A DNA stretch of 35,627 nucleotides, taken from positions 1 through 35,627 of the forward strand of contig JADFSR010000038.1 in NCBI GenBank assembly GCA_022560615.1. Direction: 5' to 3'. Each line of letters begins with the position of its first letter. The first letter of the stretch is position 1. Shown one piece after another: positions 22,309-30,824 of this stretch. Origin of the DNA: Gemmatimonadota bacterium (GTDB taxonomy: Bacteria; Gemmatimonadota; Gemmatimonadetes; Longimicrobiales; Gaopeijiaceae). The position numbers and the translations under genes were made by a program. The notes beneath the pieces are model-generated. The model made no database searches and had not been told where the DNA came from. It saw only the letters and a program-made list of their open reading frames with translations.

Positions 22309-23280
22309 TCAGATCGTCAGCCGTGCCGCGAGGCTCCCGAACACGGATCCCCGCGTCGGATCGAACGCCGCGCCGGCGTAGCCGGAGGGTGCCGAGAAGC
22401 CTTTGGCCCACCCGAACTCCGCCGACAGCTGCAACACCAGGAAGTTCAAGGACGCGCCCCCGAAGAAGAGCAGTCGGCTCGCTTTCAGACGTGCCTCCAC
22501 GGTGACGTAGCCGGCGAGATCATCCGCGACACCAATCCTTGCGGCCGTCGAATACACGTCCCACCCCGCGCCCAAGAGAAGCCCGACCGCGAAGAGATCT
22601 TTGCCGACCACGATACGATACGAGGCGACGCTTGGGTCGACCTCTACCTCGGTCGGATCGCCGAGCGGGACGCTTCCCATGCGCACGACACCGAGCAGCC
22701 TCCGCGAAGCGGAGAGTGTGATGCCCGGTAGCGTGAAAGACTCCCGCAGGATGCCGACCCGCGCGCCGAGGGAGAGTGAGCCAACCGGCCCGTCGAAACC
22801 TTGGCCCTTCGGGAGGAAGATCATGCTCGTCTGAGCGAGCAGGTCCAGCGACAGGAACCCCCCCACGGTCGGCATCAGGCGGAATCCGTCGAATACTCCG
22901 AGAGCCACGCTGCCGTGCAGCGTGGGCAAGAAGAATCTGGCTTCCCTCGCGGGCGCGTTTTGGCGGTCCGTCAGGTCGGGCAGCCGCGCGTCCAGACCGC
23001 CGGCGCGCAGCGAGAGCGCGACTCGGGGTGTGCTGCCGATCCGCCGGCCGAGCGTGGTCGGGCTTCCAGCGATCTCGGACCCGAGCCCAGCCACCAGCCC
23101 GGTGTGCCCGAGCAATGCCTGGGACGCGATCGACCCCTCGAGACACTGCGTTGTCGACGTGGGCGCAACCGACTGGCAACGATCGGATAGGCTGGTCACG
23201 TCTTGCGCGGCGAGCCCCGGGGAGAAGGCGACCATCAGGGCGAGACCGAAGCGGGCGCCCCACGCGAGATGCCGCATCAC
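22309..23280 (-). CDS. Putative outer-membrane beta-barrel protein
   Basis: A 323-residue protein with a clear signal peptide (about 1-25, ending GLAAQ). The mature part alternates polar and hydrophobic residues in many glycine-rich strands ('FGSLAARLTI' at the end), as in beta-barrels. Two cysteines near residues 34 and 46 could form a disulfide. I recognise no specific family. It sits between purM and ribD, overlapping the purM start by 4 bases, so it is cotranscribed with metabolic genes of unrelated function. Location in the outer membrane is inferred from pattern only. Confidence 0.6.
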   Translation of the reverse strand: MMRHLAWGARFGLALMVAFSPGLAAQDVTSLSDRCQSVAPTSTTQCLEGSIASQALLGHTGLVAGLGSEIAGSPTTLGRRIGSTPRVALSLRAGGLDARLPDLTDRQNAPAREARFFLPTLHGSVALGVFDGFRLMPTVGGFLSLDLLAQTSMIFLPKGQGFDGPVGSLSLGARVGILRESFTLPGITLSASRRLLGVVRMGSVPLGDPTEVEVDPSVASYRIVVGKDLFAVGLLLGAGWDVYSTAARIGVADDLAGYVTVEARLKASRLLFFGGASLNFLVLQLSAEFGWAKGFSAPSGYAGAAFDPTRGSVFGSLAARLTI

Positions 23281-24305
23281 TGGTATTCGACGCCCCCGCC
23301 GGGCTCGATCCGGCCGATGACCCGCGAGCCAATGCCGTGCTCAGCCGCGGCGGAGACCACGGCCTGCACTTCGCCCTCCGACACGACCGCGAGCATGCCG
23401 ATACCCATGTTGAAGACGCGGTCCATCTCGTAACGGTCGACGTTGCCGGCGTCTTGCAGCGTCCGAAACACCGCCGGCACTCGCCAGCTCCCACGGTCGA
23501 TGGAAGCGCCGAGCCCGTCCGGCAGGACACGCGGCAGATTTCCTGGAATACCGCCTCCGGTGACATGCGCCAGGCCGTGGACGACGTTGCTATCGAGCAG
23601 TCCCTGGAAGACGGGCAGATAGCTCCGGTGCACGGTCAGTAGTTCGTCGCCGACGGAGCGCCCGGTACCGGGGAGCTCGTCTCCCACGCTGAGGCCCATC
23701 ACGTCGAATACGATCCGGCGCGCGAGCGTGTACCCGTTGGTGTGCAGGCCGGACGAGTCCAAGCCGACCAGCAGGTCGCCGCTTTCGATGCGCGAGCCGT
23801 CGATGATGCGGTTCCGGTCCACGATCCCGACAATGAAACCTGCGAGGTCGTACTCGCCGGCGGCGTAGAAATCGGGCATCTGAGCGGTCTCGCCGCCCAG
23901 AAGCGCGCAGGCGTTCGCCTTGCAGGCGAGCGCGACGCCTCGCACTACCTCCTTGACGACATCCTCGTCCATCTCTCCCGTCGCGAGATAGTCGAGGAAG
24001 AAGATGGGGCGCGCTCCCTGCACCAGGACGTCGTTGACGCAGTGGTTCACGAGGCACTGGCCTACCGTGTCGTGCCGTTGCGTCGCGAAAGCCAGCTTCA
24101 GTTTCGTTCCGGCGCCGTCTGCGCTCGCGACGAGCACCTGCGTGTCCTCGCCTTCCGGGACCTGGTACAGTCCGCCGAACGCGCCCAACTCGGAGAGCGT
24201 GAACCGATCTGCCGTGGAGGCGACTAGATCCTTCAGGCCCAGCTTGGCTCGCTCCGCGGCGTCGAGATCGACGCCGGCCTCCCGGTAGCTCAGCCGTTCA
24301 GACAC
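23277..24305 (-). CDS. purM: Phosphoribosylformylglycinamidine cyclo-ligase
   Basis: A 342-residue AIR synthetase that closes the imidazole ring in purine synthesis using ATP. Typical blocks are 'SYREAGVDLDAAERAK' at the N-terminus, 'VLVASADGAGTKLKLAF', 'CVNDVLVQGARPIFFLDYLA', 'CALLGGETAQMPDFY', 'LVGLDSSGLHTNGYTLAR' and 'GLAHVTGGGIPGNLPRVLP'. These exclude SelD, which has a different N-terminal Cys/Sec motif. The GTG start lies within the end of the PfkB gene (8-base overlap). Its stop overlaps the downstream barrel gene. Confidence 0.95.
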   Translation of the reverse strand: MSERLSYREAGVDLDAAERAKLGLKDLVASTADRFTLSELGAFGGLYQVPEGEDTQVLVASADGAGTKLKLAFATQRHDTVGQCLVNHCVNDVLVQGARPIFFLDYLATGEMDEDVVKEVVRGVALACKANACALLGGETAQMPDFYAAGEYDLAGFIVGIVDRNRIIDGSRIESGDLLVGLDSSGLHTNGYTLARRIVFDVMGLSVGDELPGTGRSVGDELLTVHRSYLPVFQGLLDSNVVHGLAHVTGGGIPGNLPRVLPDGLGASIDRGSWRVPAVFRTLQDAGNVDRYEMDRVFNMGIGMLAVVSEGEVQAVVSAAAEHGIGSRVIGRIEPGGGVEYQ

Positions 24306-25227
24306 GTTCCTCCACCTCTATGTGTGCCTCGAATGCGGTCATCTCATGGAACTCCAACATGCGTTCCTCGATGGTATCGGGCGTCAGATCGATCAAGCGA
24401 TCCACGCTGAAGCTCTCGACCGTAAACGCGCCCATGACGGATCCATACACCATCGCGCGCCGAAGGTCGGCCGTATCCAGCGATCCCGAAGCTGCCATGT
24501 GACCCATGAAGCCACCCGCAAAGGCGTCTCCTGCGCCCGTCGGATCGAAAACCACTTCCAGCGGGAATCCTGGCAGGAAGAAGAGCCAGTCGTCGGCGAA
24601 GAGGATCGCGCCGTGCTCCCCCTTCTTCACCACGACGATGTCGGGCCCACGCTCACGGATCCACCGTGACGCTTTCAGCAGATTCGGTTCGTCGGCGAGT
24701 TGGCGTGCCTCCTCGTCGTTGACCATGAGGATGTCGACGCGGTCGAGCAGAGAGACGAACGATTCTCGGCTCCCCTCGATCCAGTAGTTCATCGTGTCGC
24801 ACGCGACTACCTGTGGAGATTCCACCTGGTCGAGCACGTCGTGCTGCAACGAGGGGTCGATGTTGCCGAGGAACACGAGGCGCGACTGCCGGAACGGCTC
24901 CGGGATCTTCGGTTGAAAATCCGCGAATACGCCGAGCTCGGTAGCGAGGGTGTCGCGTCCGCTCAGATCCGAGTGATAGCGTCCGGCCCAGAAGAAGCTC
25001 TTGCCTTCCCGTTCTTCGATGCCGGAGAGGTCGGCTCCCCGCTTTGCTAGGAAGCCGAGCTCTGCGAGCGGGTAGTCGTCGCCGATGACGCCCACGACGC
25101 GAACTGGCGCGAACAGTGTTGCCGCCGACGCGAAGTAGACGGCCGAGCCACCCAGGACGCGGTCGGCCTTGGCGAACGGCGTCTCGACCGAGTCGAGCGC
25201 GACGCTACCTACGCAGAGAATCGACAT
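24298..25227 (-). CDS. PfkB-family carbohydrate/nucleoside kinase
   Basis: A 309-residue kinase starting at ATG 25227 (MSILCVGSVALDSVETPF). A GTG at 25251 adds eight residues and abuts the argS stop. The ribokinase-fold signatures are 'RVLGGSAVYFASAATLF' near residue 28 and the catalytic/anion-hole motif FDPTGAGDAFAGGFMGHMA near 230-250. Substrate cannot be deduced. Proteins of this type have been described as sugar or nucleoside kinases. Its place between argS and purM, with an overlap to purM, hints at a purine- or nucleoside-related role, but this is only an inference. Confidence 0.85.
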   Translation of the reverse strand: MSILCVGSVALDSVETPFAKADRVLGGSAVYFASAATLFAPVRVVGVIGDDYPLAELGFLAKRGADLSGIEEREGKSFFWAGRYHSDLSGRDTLATELGVFADFQPKIPEPFRQSRLVFLGNIDPSLQHDVLDQVESPQVVACDTMNYWIEGSRESFVSLLDRVDILMVNDEEARQLADEPNLLKASRWIRERGPDIVVVKKGEHGAILFADDWLFFLPGFPLEVVFDPTGAGDAFAGGFMGHMAASGSLDTADLRRAMVYGSVMGAFTVESFSVDRLIDLTPDTIEERMLEFHEMTAFEAHIEVEERV

Positions 25228-25251
25228 GCCATCAACTCGAGAAGATTCCAC

Positions 25252-26946
25252 CTAGGGCTCTTCGTCCAGAACCGCACGGTCCATCCGTGTGGGCGCTGAT
25301 ATGCCGAGCACAGCGAGGCCGTTCCTCAGCACGATCTGCACCGCGCGAGCGAGAACGAGACGAGCTCGACGTAACTCGGGATCTTCTGCCAGCACCGCGA
25401 GCTCGGGGTTACGGCTCGGGTTGCCGGCATGATACCACCCGTTCGTCGAGCCTGCCGTCTGCTCGAGATACTCGCAGAGCGTGTGCGGTGTGGATTGCCG
25501 GGCAGAACGCTCGATCACTTCCGTGAACTCGCCGAGGTTCTTGACGAGCTCGCGCTCCAGTTCGTGGTCGAGCACGCTCAGATCCGTCGCGCCTGCTTCG
25601 ATCGACTCGGCTGCGATTCCCGCCTTTGCGAAGATCGAGCACATGCGCGCATGTGCGTACTGAACTTTGTACACCGGATTCTTGTCGGACTGGTCCAGCG
25701 CCGCGTCGACATCGAAGAGCATCTGCGCATCCGGCTTCCGCATCTGGAAGAAGTAGCGCGTGACGTCGACTCCGACCTCGTCGTACAGCTCCCGCAGAGA
25801 GAGTGCAGAGCCCGCGCGCTTCGAGAACTTCACCTCCTGTCCGTCGCGCGTGACGCGGACCATCTGGTGCAGCACGTACTCGGGGTATCCCTCGGGCAGG
25901 CCGAGCGCTTGCGTACCGCCGCGCACGCGGTCCACCGTTCCGTGGTGATCCGACCCCTGGACGTTGATGACTCGGTGGAAGCCTCGCTGCCATTTGTGGA
26001 GGTGGTAGGCGACGTCCGGCAGGAAGTATGTGGGAAGCCCGTTGCTGCGCACCATGACCCGGTCCTTCTGGTCACCGAACTCCGTCGTCTTGAGCCAGGT
26101 CGCTCCCTCGTGCTCGTACACGAGCCCTGTGTCCTTCAGAGCCTGGATGGCGGCCGCTACGCGGCCTTCGCTGTAGAGTGACGACTCGAGGTAGTACTCG
26201 TCGAAGAAGACCCGGAAATCGTTGAGGTCGCGGTCCTGTTCCGCGCGGAGGATGCGTACCGCGAAGGCTCGGATCTCGTCCAGTTCCTCCTCGCTGACGC
26301 CCTCTCGGTATTTCTCTCCGACGTCGTCGGCCAAGCGCTCTGCGATCTCCGCTACGTACCCGCCGTGATATCCGCCTTCGGGGATCTCCGCCTCGCCACC
26401 GAAGTGTTCCAGATAGCGCGCGTACACGCTGAGGGCGAGCAGCTCCATCTGCCGGCCGCCATCGTTGTAGTAGAACTCGCGATGCACGTCCCAGCCGGTC
26501 CAGGTCAAAAGCGAACAAATCGCGTCCCCGAGCGCTGCCTGGCGGCCGTGGCCGATGTGCAGGGGTCCGGTCGGGTTCGCGGAAACGAACTCGACCATTA
26601 CGCGCGCTCCGCTTCCGGTCTCGCTCCGCCCCCACGACTCATCGCATGCGAGAATCTCAGGGAGCACAGATGCCACCACCCCGGACGACAGCCGGAAATT
26701 GAGGAAGCCCGGTCCAGCGATCTCGACGGCTTCAACCCCTGCGGCCTCGAGGTCGAGCAGCTCCATGATCTCCTCAGCGATCTGCCGCGGGGCACGCTCC
26801 AGCTCCCGGGCGAGCGTCATCGCCACGTTGCTGGCGACGTCGCCGTGGCTCGGATCCCGAGGTCGCTCCAGCTTCACGGTCGGCTCCTCGACACCCATGT
26901 CCTTCAGAACCGCGCACAGCGCGGCCTGAATCTTGGCGCGGCTCAT
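25252..26946 (-). CDS. argS: Arginyl-tRNA synthetase
   Basis: A 564-residue class I aminoacyl-tRNA synthetase. The N-terminal Add-1 domain (about 1-110) recognises the tRNA D-loop. The HIGH motif is in EFVSANPTGPLHIGHGRQAA. A KMSK counterpart, VKFSKRAGSALSL, is of the reduced form usual in ArgRS. 'LPTYFLPDVAYHLHKWQRGF' lies before the DHHGTVDRV block. The C-terminal DALR anticodon-binding domain is about 440-564. Length and order are normal. The stop is immediately before the PfkB gene, and fmdB-like coding ends 3 bp upstream. Confidence 0.96.
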   Translation of the reverse strand: MSRAKIQAALCAVLKDMGVEEPTVKLERPRDPSHGDVASNVAMTLARELERAPRQIAEEIMELLDLEAAGVEAVEIAGPGFLNFRLSSGVVASVLPEILACDESWGRSETGSGARVMVEFVSANPTGPLHIGHGRQAALGDAICSLLTWTGWDVHREFYYNDGGRQMELLALSVYARYLEHFGGEAEIPEGGYHGGYVAEIAERLADDVGEKYREGVSEEELDEIRAFAVRILRAEQDRDLNDFRVFFDEYYLESSLYSEGRVAAAIQALKDTGLVYEHEGATWLKTTEFGDQKDRVMVRSNGLPTYFLPDVAYHLHKWQRGFHRVINVQGSDHHGTVDRVRGGTQALGLPEGYPEYVLHQMVRVTRDGQEVKFSKRAGSALSLRELYDEVGVDVTRYFFQMRKPDAQMLFDVDAALDQSDKNPVYKVQYAHARMCSIFAKAGIAAESIEAGATDLSVLDHELERELVKNLGEFTEVIERSARQSTPHTLCEYLEQTAGSTNGWYHAGNPSRNPELAVLAEDPELRRARLVLARAVQIVLRNGLAVLGISAPTRMDRAVLDEEP

Positions 26947-26949
26947 CGA

Positions 26950-27321
26950 TCAGCTGTCCGAGGACGAACCCGTGGACGTGGAGGAACCCGAGTCGCCGCT
27001 GCCGGCGGAGGGCGAGGAATCCGAAGACGAGGAGGACCCTGAAGACGAGGCCGAGTCCGAGCCGCCCGACGAGGCACCTGAGGACCGGTCCTTGGACGAG
27101 CCCGACGAGGACATCTCGGCGGATGCCTTTTTCTTGTAGTCCTCGGAGCGATTGTCGGTGATGTAGAAGCCGTCGCCCTTGAAGATGAAGCCGGCGCCAC
27201 CCGAGATCTGGCGTTCCGCACCCGCCCCGCATTCAGAACATTCCGACACGGGGTCGTCGGACATTCTCTGGAAGACCTCGAACTGGTGCCCGTTCGGGCA
27301 GCGGTATTCGTACGTAGGCAT
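26950..27321 (-). CDS. FmdB-type zinc-ribbon protein with Ser-rich tail
   Basis: A 123-residue protein. Residues 1-45 form the FmdB/CxxC_CXXC_SSSS zinc ribbon: [18 protein letters not shown], with Cys8, His12, Cys28 and Cys31 as likely ligands (a CPNGH variant of CxxCGH). Residues about 45-65 keep the '[13 protein letters not shown]' part. From about residue 68 the chain becomes a low-complexity Ser/Gly/Asp tail. The family is small and of poorly known function, sometimes described as regulatory. It lies 3 bp upstream of argS and downstream of the mutase gene. Confidence 0.85.
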   Translation of the reverse strand: MPTYEYRCPNGHQFEVFQRMSDDPVSECSECGAGAERQISGGAGFIFKGDGFYITDNRSEDYKKKASAEMSSSGSSKDRSSGASSGGSDSASSSGSSSSSDSSPSAGSGDSGSSTSTGSSSDS

Positions 27322-27402
27322 GCGTAGAAAACGGGGAAGAAAAAGGGGCTCAATGCCGCGGTAGATACGGCCCAGGAACGTAACTGCCCTGGGCTGGACC
27401 GC

Positions 27403-28980
27403 CTACCCGTCGAACACGCCCCACTCGGCCCGCAGCCCGTCGCTTATCTCGCCCAGTGTCACCCCGGCTTTCACCGCCTCGATGATGGAAGGCAACAGGT
27501 TGCTGGTGCCGCGGGCTCCGTCGCGGATCGCGACGAGGCGAGCCCGCACCTCGGCGGCGTCGCGTTCGCCCTTGAAAGCGGTGAGGCGTTCGATTTGACC
27601 ACGCTCGAGCGCGGAATGGTCGGGTTGGCCGACGCGCCCAGGCCCCTCGTCCTCGGTGTGCAGATTCACACCGACCACGGGACGCTCACCCGACTCGATA
27701 TCCATCTGGAAGGCATACGCCGCCCGGTGGATCTCCTCCCGCATGTAGTCGATTGCCTTCGAGGCTCCACCGAGCTCATCGATGACGTCGAGATATTGGA
27801 CGGCGCGTCGCTCGATCTCGTCCGTGAGCGCCTCGACGTAGTGCGAACCGCCGAGCGGATCCGCGGTGCGCGTGACACCGCATTCCGCGGCAATGATCTG
27901 CTGGGTACGGAGAGCGAGCCTTGCGGACTCCTCTGTGGGGAGCGCGAGGGCCTCGTCGAAAGCGTTCGTATGTAGCGACTGCGTGCCGCCTAACGTGGCC
28001 GCCAGCGCCTGCACGGTGACGCGAACCACATTGTTGAGCGGCTGCTGGGCCGTCAGCGTCGAGCCGCCGGTCTGCGTGTGGAAGCGGAGCCGGCACGACT
28101 CGTCGGAGGCGCCGTAACGCTCTTTGAGCAGCCTAGCCCACAGGCGGCGGGCCGCCCGGAACTTCGCTACTTCCTCGAGCAGATCGTTGTGTGCTGCGAA
28201 AAAGAAGGAAAGCCGCGGCGCGAACGATTCGATGTCGAGGCCAGCGCTGATTGCACGCGCCACGTACTCGAGCCCGTTGGCAAATGTGAATGCGACCTCC
28301 TGAGGAGCCGTGGACCCGGCCTCCCGGATGTGGTAGCCGGAGATCGAGATCGCGTTCCAGCGAGGAATCTCACGAGAGCAGAACACGATGATGTCCGAGA
28401 CGAGCCTCAGACTCGCGTCCACCGGATAGATGTACGTGCCTCGTGCGACGTACTCCTTGAGCACGTCGTTCTGCACCGTGCCGGCGAGCGAGTCCCGGGG
28501 CACGCCTCGCTCGTCGCCGAGGGCGACGTAGAAAGCCAGGAGAATCGACGCCGTCGAGTTGATCGTCATCGACGTGGAGACATCGTCGAGACGGATGCCG
28601 TCGAAGAGTCGCCGCATGTCCGCGAGCGAATCGATCGCGACCCCCACACGCCCCACCTCGCCTTCCGCCATCGCTCCGTCCGAGTCGTACCCCATCTGCG
28701 TTGGCAGGTCGAAGGCGACCGAGAGGCCGGTCTGGCCGCGGTCGAGCAGATATCGGAAGCGCTCGTTGGTCTCCTCTGCCGTACCGAAACCGGCGTACTG
28801 GCGCATCGTCCACACCCGACCCCGGTACATGTCCGGATAGATTCCGCGCGTGAAGGGGAAGACGCCCGGCTGATGGGAGGCGTCTTGGGGACCGTAGCAC
28901 GGCTCGACCTCGATCCCGCTGTCGGTCGTCACCGTGCGCCGGGTGTCTTCGAGGCGCCTGGTGTCTTCGACGTCAGACAT
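27403..28980 (-). CDS. Methylmalonyl-CoA mutase, catalytic (large) chain
   Basis: A 525-residue TIM-barrel subunit interconverting methylmalonyl-CoA and succinyl-CoA through adenosylcobalamin radicals. Motifs: '[26 protein letters not shown]' (in part), with the MCM-type TMRQYAGF tyrosine, '[17 protein letters not shown]', and '[21 protein letters not shown]' (in part). The C-terminal B12-binding (DxHxxG) domain is absent, so a separate cobalamin-binding subunit must be encoded elsewhere. The tyrosine favours methylmalonyl- over isobutyryl-CoA mutase, where Phe is expected. It follows the biotin-carrier gene by about 24 bp in the propionyl-CoA module. Confidence 0.9.
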   Translation of the reverse strand: MSDVEDTRRLEDTRRTVTTDSGIEVEPCYGPQDASHQPGVFPFTRGIYPDMYRGRVWTMRQYAGFGTAEETNERFRYLLDRGQTGLSVAFDLPTQMGYDSDGAMAEGEVGRVGVAIDSLADMRRLFDGIRLDDVSTSMTINSTASILLAFYVALGDERGVPRDSLAGTVQNDVLKEYVARGTYIYPVDASLRLVSDIIVFCSREIPRWNAISISGYHIREAGSTAPQEVAFTFANGLEYVARAISAGLDIESFAPRLSFFFAAHNDLLEEVAKFRAARRLWARLLKERYGASDESCRLRFHTQTGGSTLTAQQPLNNVVRVTVQALAATLGGTQSLHTNAFDEALALPTEESARLALRTQQIIAAECGVTRTADPLGGSHYVEALTDEIERRAVQYLDVIDELGGASKAIDYMREEIHRAAYAFQMDIESGERPVVGVNLHTEDEGPGRVGQPDHSALERGQIERLTAFKGERDAAEVRARLVAIRDGARGTSNLLPSIIEAVKAGVTLGEISDGLRAEWGVFDG

Positions 28981-29004
28981 CTCGCCTCTCCGGGGCGGGT
29001 TCGA

Positions 29005-29532
29005 TCACGGGGCGTCCTGCTCGTCTTGCTCGATGGCTGCGAGCTCGACGAGCACCTGGCCCCTCTTGACGGCGTCTCCCTGCGCGACATGCACGGCGGA
29101 GATGCGCGCCGCCACTTCCGCGGTCAGCTCGTTTTCCATCTTCATTGCCTCTATGATGGCCACCCCCTGCCCGGCCGTCACGATGTCGTCCACGGATACC
29201 TCAACTCTGACCACCAGGCCAGGCATCGGTGCTCGCACTGGACTCGGTCCCACAGGTCTCGATACGGCCGCCGTGATCTCCCGAATCGCCATGGCGCGTT
29301 CGTCGAGCACCTCAGCCTGGAATCGGTGACCTCCCACGTGCACATCCCATCGCCCTCTGCACTCGCGACGTGCGAGCAATCGATGGGAGTCGCCATCCAT
29401 CAGAAGGCTACGCACCGCGGTCCCCTCGAGGCCCGCGAGATCGATGTCCACCGCCACCCCGTCGATCTCGACTCCGTCCGGGCCGAGCTTCACTTCGAAC
29501 GTGCGCTTGCCGATGGCCACGTGGTAGATCAT
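29005..29532 (-). CDS. Biotin carboxyl carrier protein of acyl-CoA carboxylase
   Basis: A 175-residue protein with a C-terminal biotinyl/lipoyl domain (about 97-172) opening 'VRAPMPGLVVRVEV'. The biotin-accepting lysine is Lys131 in IIEAMKMENELTAEV. The N-terminal ~90 residues form an unassigned beta-rich region ('HVAIGKRTFEVKLG', 'DVHVGGHRFQAEVLDE') like the linker domain of acyl-CoA carboxylase alpha chains. It carries carboxyl groups from AccC to the PccB-like carboxyltransferase. It overlaps rlmD by 4 bases. Confidence 0.92.
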   Translation of the reverse strand: MIYHVAIGKRTFEVKLGPDGVEIDGVAVDIDLAGLEGTAVRSLLMDGDSHRLLARRECRGRWDVHVGGHRFQAEVLDERAMAIREITAAVSRPVGPSPVRAPMPGLVVRVEVSVDDIVTAGQGVAIIEAMKMENELTAEVAARISAVHVAQGDAVKRGQVLVELAAIEQDEQDAP

Positions 29533-30824
29533 GCGTCGTCCCCCGATGGGGCGAGCACCGCGACTGTCTCCACGTGCGCGGTCTGGGGGAAAAGATCGAA
29601 CGCTTGGATCTCAACCAGCGTGTATGCGTCGATGAGGCGGGCCACGTCGCGGGCCAGCGTGGCAGGGTCACAACTTACGTAGATCACGCGGCCGGGTGCG
29701 GATGCGCGGATGATTGCTGGCACCGAGTCGTGCAAGCCCGAACGCGGTGGGTTGAGGATGAGCACCTCCGTCGGTAGCACCGCCGTCAGCCGTTCCTCGA
29801 CGCGCCCCTGCACGATGCTGAGCTCGTCCGGAGCATCGTTCCTAGCCGCGGCGCACGCGGCGGGGTCCACTTCGATGCCTGTGACCTGGGCACCGCGTCG
29901 TGCGAGCTCTCTCGCGTATGCCCCGACGCCGCAATACGCGTCCACCACCTGGCTTGCCGCTTCCGCTCGCTGGAGCACGAAGTCACGAAGGGCGTCCCCA
30001 AGCGCGGTGTTCACCTGGAGGAAGCTGTCTCCCACCCACCGCGACGCGTCCGGGCCCCCTTGGGTGACTGCCTCAGATCCGCGAACGAGTGTCGCTCTTG
30101 TTGCCCCGCTGGGTCGGTGCCAGATCGCTACGAGACCGGGCACCGACTCGGCAAGGTCCCCGGCGCTCCACCCGGGCGCGCCACCGTCGACCACGAGCGC
30201 TACGCCATCTCCCGTGCTGCGAAGCGTGAGCCGCAGCCGGCCTGCCGGTGGCAGGTAACGCGCGCCGCCACCCCAACCCTCCCGAAGCGCTGTCCAGGCG
30301 ATCCGGAGCGAAGCCTCGGGAAGCAGGCACTCATCCGCGACATCAATCACGTGGGCAGGCCGCCCGAAGGCATGGAAGCCCGCCACGACTCGCCCGCCCC
30401 GGAGGCGGCGCAGAGAATAACTGACCCGGTTCCGGTAGGCGAAGACTTCCGGCGATGGCAGCACGCTTGGCGGATCGACTTCGAGGCCTCCGATGCGCTT
30501 CATGGCATCCGAGACAAAGAGACTCTTCCATTTGAGCTGGTCTTCGTAGGGCAGGTGCTGGAGCGTGCATCCGCCGCATCTGTCGAAGAGCGGACACGGA
30601 GCGTCAATCCGGTTCGGGGCGCGCTCGAGCAACTCCACGACCGAGGCCTGCGCCCACCTGCGCTTGACCTTGCCCAGCCGCACACGCGCGTAGTCGCCTG
30701 GAGCCGTTCGCGGTATGAAGACGACTCGTCCGTCCGGTAGGTCCGCGACGCCGGATCCGTTCGAGGCGATGGCGCGCACGCGCACGTCGGCCAGCGCGTC
30801 TCGAGTCGCTACGGCATCGCTCAT
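29529..30824 (-). CDS. rlmD: 23S rRNA (uracil-5-)-methyltransferase, RlmD/RumA type
   Basis: A 431-residue TrmA/RumA-family methyltransferase. A TRAM domain covers about 10-60. The iron-sulfur motif is CPLFDRCGGCTLQH, with a probable fourth Cys in DECLLPE. The SAM-binding part has 'VDAYCGVGAYARELARRG', then LNPPRSG and the catalytic 'VSCDPATLARD' cysteine. ATG at 30824 overlaps the accC stop (ATGA). A longer open frame upstream overlaps accC and is not credible. RlmD versus RlmC or another TrmA-family target cannot be settled here. Confidence 0.88.
   Translation of the reverse strand: MSDAVATRDALADVRVRAIASNGSGVADLPDGRVVFIPRTAPGDYARVRLGKVKRRWAQASVVELLERAPNRIDAPCPLFDRCGGCTLQHLPYEDQLKWKSLFVSDAMKRIGGLEVDPPSVLPSPEVFAYRNRVSYSLRRLRGGRVVAGFHAFGRPAHVIDVADECLLPEASLRIAWTALREGWGGGARYLPPAGRLRLTLRSTGDGVALVVDGGAPGWSAGDLAESVPGLVAIWHRPSGATRATLVRGSEAVTQGGPDASRWVGDSFLQVNTALGDALRDFVLQRAEAASQVVDAYCGVGAYARELARRGAQVTGIEVDPAACAAARNDAPDELSIVQGRVEERLTAVLPTEVLILNPPRSGLHDSVPAIIRASAPGRVIYVSCDPATLARDVARLIDAYTLVEIQAFDLFPQTAHVETVAVLAPSGDDA

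Noticed and set aside
22307-22411. Longer ribD start or an FMN riboswitch upstream of the rib genes
   Set aside because: The upstream DNA is coding sequence of the barrel protein, which ends 3 bases before the ribD ATG, so there is no leader.
23277-24305. SelD as an alternative for the PurM-like gene, suggested by selB
   Set aside because: The protein has the PurM blocks (SYREAGVD, GGETAQMPDFY) and lacks the N-terminal Cys/Sec glycine-rich motif of SelD.
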